Of a DNA stretch of 10,736 nt, positions 6,970 to 10,736 are shown in pieces. Position 1 is the first letter of the stretch. Each line of letters opens with the position of its first letter. The DNA is from Cyanobacteriota bacterium. GTDB lineage: Bacteria > Cyanobacteriota > Cyanobacteriia > Phormidesmidales > Phormidesmidaceae. The notes below the pieces were generated by a model. It saw nothing but the letters and a program-made list of their open reading frames with translations, did no database searches and was not told where the DNA came from. The DNA lies in NCBI GenBank assembly GCA_027483425.1, contig JAIXUR010000624.1, forward strand, positions 1 through 10,736, written 5' to 3'. Position numbers and translations under genes: made by a program.

Positions 6970-8097
6970 GTCTACCAAAACTTGATCGAACAGCGCTTGG
7001 CCGCGATCGCTAGTGGCCACGATCTGCCGCTGGCGGTCAAACACCATCGAGCCCACGGTCAAGGCCTGGCCGGTATGGGCGTGGACGTAGGCCGCGGCCC
7101 GCTGGTCGATACGCTCGACAATACCCTGGTAGACCTGCCGGGCGATCGCCTCGTCGTGCTGCCGCAGCAGCCCCAGCCCCGCCTCTACGGTTTCGGCCTG
7201 GAGCACCGTTTGCACCACCAGTAGGGGCACCCCCGTCGCGGCGCAGCAGGCGGCGAGAATCTCCTGGCGACCATCGGCGACGTGGTGGTGGGTGTGAAAA
7301 ATACCCCCCGCGACTTTAATCAGCTTGCCGTGGTAGCCCAGCAGTAGCACCCCAGACACCCCCAGCAGTCCGGCTTCCACCAGCATTGGCCCCAGCCAGT
7401 TGGCGGTTTTGACTCGGCAGTCGGGGTTGATCCCCAGCTTCACCGCCAGATCGAGGCCGTTCTCGCCCAGGCAGAAGACCAGGTGATTCTGCTCGACCGC
7501 TTTAGTGCGGAGCATCTCGCGGGACTGATCGAGTTGGCCGGGGGCGCTGAGGGGGGCTGAGAGGCCGGAGGTGCCCAGGAGCGAGAGTCCATCGACGACG
7601 CCGAAGGCCGCGTTGGAGGTGCGATCGCCCAAGGCCCGCCCCTCCGGCAAAATAATTGTCACCTGCAAGGTCTTTCCCTCGGGGAGTAGGGGCTTCAGGG
7701 TGTGAACCATCAGCTCTCGGGCGTAGCGGTAGATGGCGGGAGCATGGTCATGATCGACCTGCCGCCCAATGCCTTCGCCCCCCTCGAGGTGGATCGGCTC
7801 CTCCTGATCGTCATGACCCCAGGCGACCACCGACCACAGGGGCGTGTGGCGGGTGAGGTCGAGGTTATCACCGGGATCGCTGTGGGTCATGGCCAGCACC
7901 GAGCCATCGGGCAGGGGGGCCCGTTGGGCGATGGGAATATCCGCCCGCTGGGGCGGGTTGAGCAAATCTAGGGTGACTGTCTGGGGCGCATCCCCTGCAT
8001 CTATCAGGTACCTCAGGGCCGCCACGGCTCCGGCGCAGGCAAACACGGGCAGCGTATAGCCCGAGCGAGGGGCTGCTACGGGACTGGCCTCCCCCAC
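6967..8097 (-). CDS. cbiD: Cobalt-precorrin-5B C1-methyltransferase
   Basis: CbiD uses S-adenosylmethionine to methylate C1 of cobalt-precorrin-5B in the early-cobalt (anaerobic-type) route to cobamides; cyanobacteria normally make pseudocobalamin this way. The 376-residue length is normal. Family signatures seen are RSGYTLPVFACAGAVAAL (11-28), LEGGEGIGR (104-112), the G- and S-rich block NAAFGVVDGLSLLGTSGL (162-179), LVFCLGENGL (206-215), and VLLLGYHGKLIKVAGG followed by FHTHHHVADGR (250-277). The start is GTG at 8097-8095, sharing one base with the stop of the upstream gene (TAGTG), so translation is probably coupled. Downstream is guaA in the same direction after 347 bp; cbiD next to guaA is an arrangement I recall from other cyanobacteria. 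No cobalamin riboswitch is visible; cbiD appears driven from the tldD/tldE side. Confidence 0.95.
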   Translation of the reverse strand: MGEASPVAAPRSGYTLPVFACAGAVAALRYLIDAGDAPQTVTLDLLNPPQRADIPIAQRAPLPDGSVLAMTHSDPGDNLDLTRHTPLWSVVAWGHDDQEEPIHLEGGEGIGRQVDHDHAPAIYRYARELMVHTLKPLLPEGKTLQVTIILPEGRALGDRTSNAAFGVVDGLSLLGTSGLSAPLSAPGQLDQSREMLRTKAVEQNHLVFCLGENGLDLAVKLGINPDCRVKTANWLGPMLVEAGLLGVSGVLLLGYHGKLIKVAGGIFHTHHHVADGRQEILAACCAATGVPLLVVQTVLQAETVEAGLGLLRQHDEAIARQVYQGIVERIDQRAAAYVHAHTGQALTVGSMVFDRQRQIVATSDRGQALFDQVLVD

Positions 8098-9440
8098 TAG
8101 CCTTCGCCGGTAATCGATAGGTCATCGACCCAAATCCGGGGGCAGAGACCGCCGGGGGTGGTTTCGACCTCGGGCTCAATGTGAACGATCGCCTTGAGCA
8201 GGTCGCGAAAGTCGCCCGCCACCGTGGCCGACTCAATGCTGACGCGATCGCCCTGGTTCACCAACCAGCCGTCGAAGGGCAGCGAAAACGAGCCCTGCAA
8301 GGCATTGACCCCAGCGTGGAGGGCTTGTAGATCGTCAATGAAGATCACATTTTCGGCCTGCGCCAGGGTGAACTCGCTGACCGTCTCCGCCCCCGGCAGC
8401 ACCTGGTAAAAGCTGGGGCCGACCGACACCTTGGCCCCAATGCTGGCGTGGCCCGTGGGGGCCGCCCCCAGGCGCTTGGCGGTACCGGCACTGTGGAGAA
8501 ACTGAGTCAGCACCCCCTGCTCAATGATCGGCACCCGGCGGGTGGGGGTGCCTTCGCCATCAAAGGTTTCGGCGCTGACGTTGTCGGGGTGGAGGGCATC
8601 GTCGTAGACCGACAGCAGGGGCGAGGCCACCACGGTGCCCAGGGACTCAGCCGTAGACAAGCTGCGGTTGTCGAGCACGCTCTGGGCGTTGTACAGGTTA
8701 GAAAAGGCCCCCAGCAGGCTCAAAAAGGCCTCGCCGGAGAATACCACCCGGTACTTGCCCGAGGCCACCTTGTCGTAGTTGAGGTGGCTAATGGTTTTTT
8801 CGGTGGCTTCCTTAAGGCAGCCCTCCAGATCGAGCAGCGGCAGCCCCCGATCGACCCGCATGGCCCCGGCAGAGCGCGGCTTGCGGCCCTCCTGCTCGGT
8901 CTTACTGTAGAGGTACACCGCCGCGTAGGAGCGGGCCTCGTGGCGCAGGGCCCCGGCGCTGTTGAGGTAGAACCGATCAATACTGCGCTGGGAAAGGCCG
9001 TTGTAGGGCACACTGGCGATCGCGGGGTGAGCCGCCAACAGCTGCCGCTCCACATCGATCAGGGTGCTGATCAACTCTCCCACGGGGGCAGGGGGCACGG
9101 TATCGACCTGCACATCGGCGGTGGGGGCGATCGCCTCCGGGCTAAAGTCGGGAATGTGGTCATCGACTCCGAAGGCGCTGGCCTCCTGGGCGGTTTTCAG
9201 GGCCAGATCCATGCCCAGGGGATCGACGTCACTGGTGGAGGTGACCCCCACCTTGCCGTCGGGGTTCCACACCCGCACGATCACGCTGGAACGATTCGAG
9301 GCCTTGACCTGCTTGGGGTCGCCCTTGTCGACTTGAACGCTGGTCTCGTCCACAGAAGAGCCGTAGACGTCGTATTTAGAAATGCCGAGCTTCTTGGCGC
9401 TTGACTCGGCGTAGGCGGCGATGTCTTGGATGGTAGGCAT
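8097..9440 (-). CDS. tldE: TldE/PmbA-like subunit of TldD-TldE protease
   Basis: A 447-residue TldD/PmbA-family protein, the expected length. TldE lacks the zinc site and forms a heteromer with TldD, which carries the catalysis. Consistent with this, I see no HExxxH motif here. Family blocks visible are the N-terminal AESSAKKLGISKYDVYGSS, KASNRSSVIVRVWNPDGKVG (~47-66), RFYLNSAGALRHEARSYAAV in the middle, FDGEGTPTRRVPIIEQGVLT, and the closing GLCPRIWVDDLSITGEG. Known activity of the complex (from Escherichia coli) is trimming unfolded peptides, including the microcin B17 leader and the CcdA antitoxin. The start is ATG 9440-9438; there is no Shine-Dalgarno-like sequence in the pyrimidine-rich bases before it. 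It follows tldD by 97 bp and overlaps cbiD by one base. Confidence 0.92.
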   Translation of the reverse strand: MPTIQDIAAYAESSAKKLGISKYDVYGSSVDETSVQVDKGDPKQVKASNRSSVIVRVWNPDGKVGVTSTSDVDPLGMDLALKTAQEASAFGVDDHIPDFSPEAIAPTADVQVDTVPPAPVGELISTLIDVERQLLAAHPAIASVPYNGLSQRSIDRFYLNSAGALRHEARSYAAVYLYSKTEQEGRKPRSAGAMRVDRGLPLLDLEGCLKEATEKTISHLNYDKVASGKYRVVFSGEAFLSLLGAFSNLYNAQSVLDNRSLSTAESLGTVVASPLLSVYDDALHPDNVSAETFDGEGTPTRRVPIIEQGVLTQFLHSAGTAKRLGAAPTGHASIGAKVSVGPSFYQVLPGAETVSEFTLAQAENVIFIDDLQALHAGVNALQGSFSLPFDGWLVNQGDRVSIESATVAGDFRDLLKAIVHIEPEVETTPGGLCPRIWVDDLSITGEG

Positions 9441-9537
9441 GGGGTGGGGGTGGATGGGTAAGGAGGTGAGGTGGATGAGTGGAGGTGGGTGAAGGGGCTG
9501 GGCTTACTTCTCCTAACCCTCCTACCCTCCCACACTC
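9441..9537. repeat. Low-complexity G/T-rich spacer between tldD and tldE
   Basis: The 97-bp gap is strongly strand-biased. Read on the plus strand, 9441-9500 is nearly all G, T and A, with imperfect repeats of the form GTGGATG-G-GGAGGTG; 9503-9537 is then rich in C and T. Read in the gene direction, it starts with G-runs (GGGAGGGTAGGAGGG) and ends in C-runs just before the tldE ATG. It resembles the short heptamer-type tandem repeats common in cyanobacterial intergenic DNA. The G-rich and C-rich halves could pair partially. Confidence 0.55.
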
Positions 9538-10736
9538 CTAGCGCCCGCCGACGGTAATCGAGTCTACCTTCAGGTGCGGCTGGCCGACGGTGACGTAGAT
9601 GCTGCCGCTGATGGAGCCGCAGAAGCCCGCCGCCAGATCCAGGTCGTTGGAGCACATGGAGATTTTGTCCATGATTTCGGTGGCTTCGCCGATCAGGGTG
9701 GCCCCCTTGAGGGGTTTGGTGATTTGGCCGTTCTCGATTAAGTAGGCTTCGGAGACAGCGAAGTTGAACTGGCCGGTGGGGCCGACGCTGCCGCCGCCCA
9801 TTTGTTTGCAGTAGATGCCCTTCTCAACGGAGGCAAACAGCTCGTCTACGGAGTAGTCACCGGGGGCGATGTAGGTGTTGCGCATGCGGCTGGCGGCGGC
9901 GTAGGTAAAGCCCTGGCGGCGACCGCTGCCGGTGCGGGGGTGACCGGTGCGCATGGAGCCAGCGCGATCGCTGATGAAGTTCTTAAGAATGCCGTTCTCA
10001 ATCAAGAGAGTGCGCTGGGCGGGCATACCCTCGTCATCCATATCGATGGTGCCAAAGGCATCGGGGGATAGGCCCTCGTCCCAGGCGGTGAGGTTTTCGT
10101 GGGCAATTTTTTCGCCCTTTTTGTCGATGAAGGGGGTGGTGCCCCGCTCGATCTGGGTGGTTTCGAGCAGGTGGCCGCAGGCTTCGTGGAAGATCACGCC
10201 GCCAAACTTGTTGGCCATAATCACCGGGTAGGTGCCCGACTCGACGTAGTCGGCGTAGAGCATTTTGCCCGCCGACTCGGCCACGTCGGCGGCGACGGTG
10301 GCGTAGTCCCACTGGCGCAGAAAGGCGGGGTCGCTGGTGTCGCCCGCCCGCTGGCCAATGGACGAGCGATGCTCACCGTCAGCGCAAAGCAGGTTGTAGC
10401 CCACCGACTGGGTGAGGCGAATGTCGCGGGCGAAGGTGCCATCGCTGGCGGCCACCAGCACCTCTTGCCAGTCGCGAAAGTAGGTGGCCCGGCGCGACTG
10501 GACGTGGCTGGCCGCCTGGGCCAACGCCCCATTGGCAGCCAGCAGCACGTCGCCCATTTCCGCCATGGAGCTGCACTGGGACAGCCAGCCATCTTTGCCC
10601 TTGGCGGTGGCGTAGTCGCGCAGCAGCTCTAGATTGATATGGGCCAGGTTGGCCCTGGGGCCGGGCAGGGTGAGGCCCATAATGGCCAGGGCTTTGTCAA
10701 GGGCCGCCTGAAGACCGCTAAAGGTCAGGTCGTTGG
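9538..10736 (-). CDS. tldD: TldD metalloprotease subunit (5' end outside window)
   Basis: The C-terminal ~398 residues of TldD, the zinc-bearing half of the TldD-TldE protease. The frame stays open to the window edge (NDLTFSGLQAALDKALAIMG precedes the first internal ATG at 10680), so the gene starts beyond 10736; the family is usually ~460-480 residues. The catalytic signature is FHEACGH, with HEACGH at residues 165-170 counted from the Met at 10680. The third zinc ligand is probably the Cys in GFCGSISGS (354 on the same count). MRTGHPRTGSGRRQGFTYAA and TYPVIMANKFGGVIFHEACG are classic family blocks. The stop is TAG 9540-9538. Together with tldE it should form a cytoplasmic peptidase acting on unfolded peptides; natural substrates in cyanobacteria are not evident from the neighbourhood. 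Confidence 0.95.
   Translation of the reverse strand, partial: NDLTFSGLQAALDKALAIMGLTLPGPRANLAHINLELLRDYATAKGKDGWLSQCSSMAEMGDVLLAANGALAQAASHVQSRRATYFRDWQEVLVAASDGTFARDIRLTQSVGYNLLCADGEHRSSIGQRAGDTSDPAFLRQWDYATVAADVAESAGKMLYADYVESGTYPVIMANKFGGVIFHEACGHLLETTQIERGTTPFIDKKGEKIAHENLTAWDEGLSPDAFGTIDMDDEGMPAQRTLLIENGILKNFISDRAGSMRTGHPRTGSGRRQGFTYAAASRMRNTYIAPGDYSVDELFASVEKGIYCKQMGGGSVGPTGQFNFAVSEAYLIENGQITKPLKGATLIGEATEIMDKISMCSNDLDLAAGFCGSISGSIYVTVGQPHLKVDSITVGGR

Noticed and set aside
8448..9404. 318-codon open frame on the plus strand
   Set aside because: Antisense to the well-supported tldE gene; glycine-rich composition with no recognisable motif.
10099..10632. 177-codon open frame on the plus strand
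   Set aside because: Antisense to tldD across its catalytic region; no independent coding evidence.

Overview
The window looks like chromosomal DNA of a GC-rich, probably filamentous cyanobacterium (Leptolyngbya/Nodosilinea-like is a guess). The clearest sign is the octamer GCGATCGC (HIP1), which occurs ten times by eye (near 1155, 4342, 5723, 7003, 7142, 7621, 8244, 9016, 9127 and 9964), although chance predicts fewer than one. The protein types agree: a cyanobacterial-style GT-C glycosyltransferase, CbiD next to GuaA, a Uma2-family protein and DUF2281-like antitoxins.

Layout. (1) 33-1805, plus strand: polytopic GT39-like membrane glycosyltransferase. (2) 1806-2077: a scar in which two unrelated coding remnants abut out of frame. 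(3) 2078-3711, plus strand: an AT-richer, HIP1-free island. It holds a single-pass membrane protein, a DUF2281-like antitoxin, an AbrB-like antitoxin and a PemK/MazF toxin, packed with gaps or overlaps of a few bases, then a small two-helix membrane protein and a perfect 25-bp hairpin (3722-3776). (4) 3926-4108, plus strand: a tiny, extremely acidic lipoprotein. (5) 4129-5006, minus strand: two consecutive reading frames, a Uma2-family nuclease gene and an unknown small membrane-type gene, each interrupted by one in-frame stop. (6) 5006-10736, minus strand: a housekeeping run in transcription order tldD (partial, runs off the window), tldE/pmbA, cbiD, guaA.

How the genes work together. TldD and TldE should form one heteromeric metalloprotease. 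CbiD methylates the corrin ring in early-cobalt B12 synthesis. GuaA makes GMP. tldE and cbiD share one base (TAGTG), as do guaA and the Uma2 frame (TAATG), so these pairs are probably translationally coupled. cbiD and guaA are instead separated by 347 bp holding nested inverted repeats and a 17-bp direct repeat, which I read as a candidate structured leader of guaA. The plus-strand island looks like acquired, partly eroded accessory DNA.

I do not see a clear-cut new defence system. The most unusual items are the guaA leader, the stacked two-antitoxin/one-toxin cassette with a membrane protein at its head, and the pair of neighbouring genes each broken by a single stop codon.
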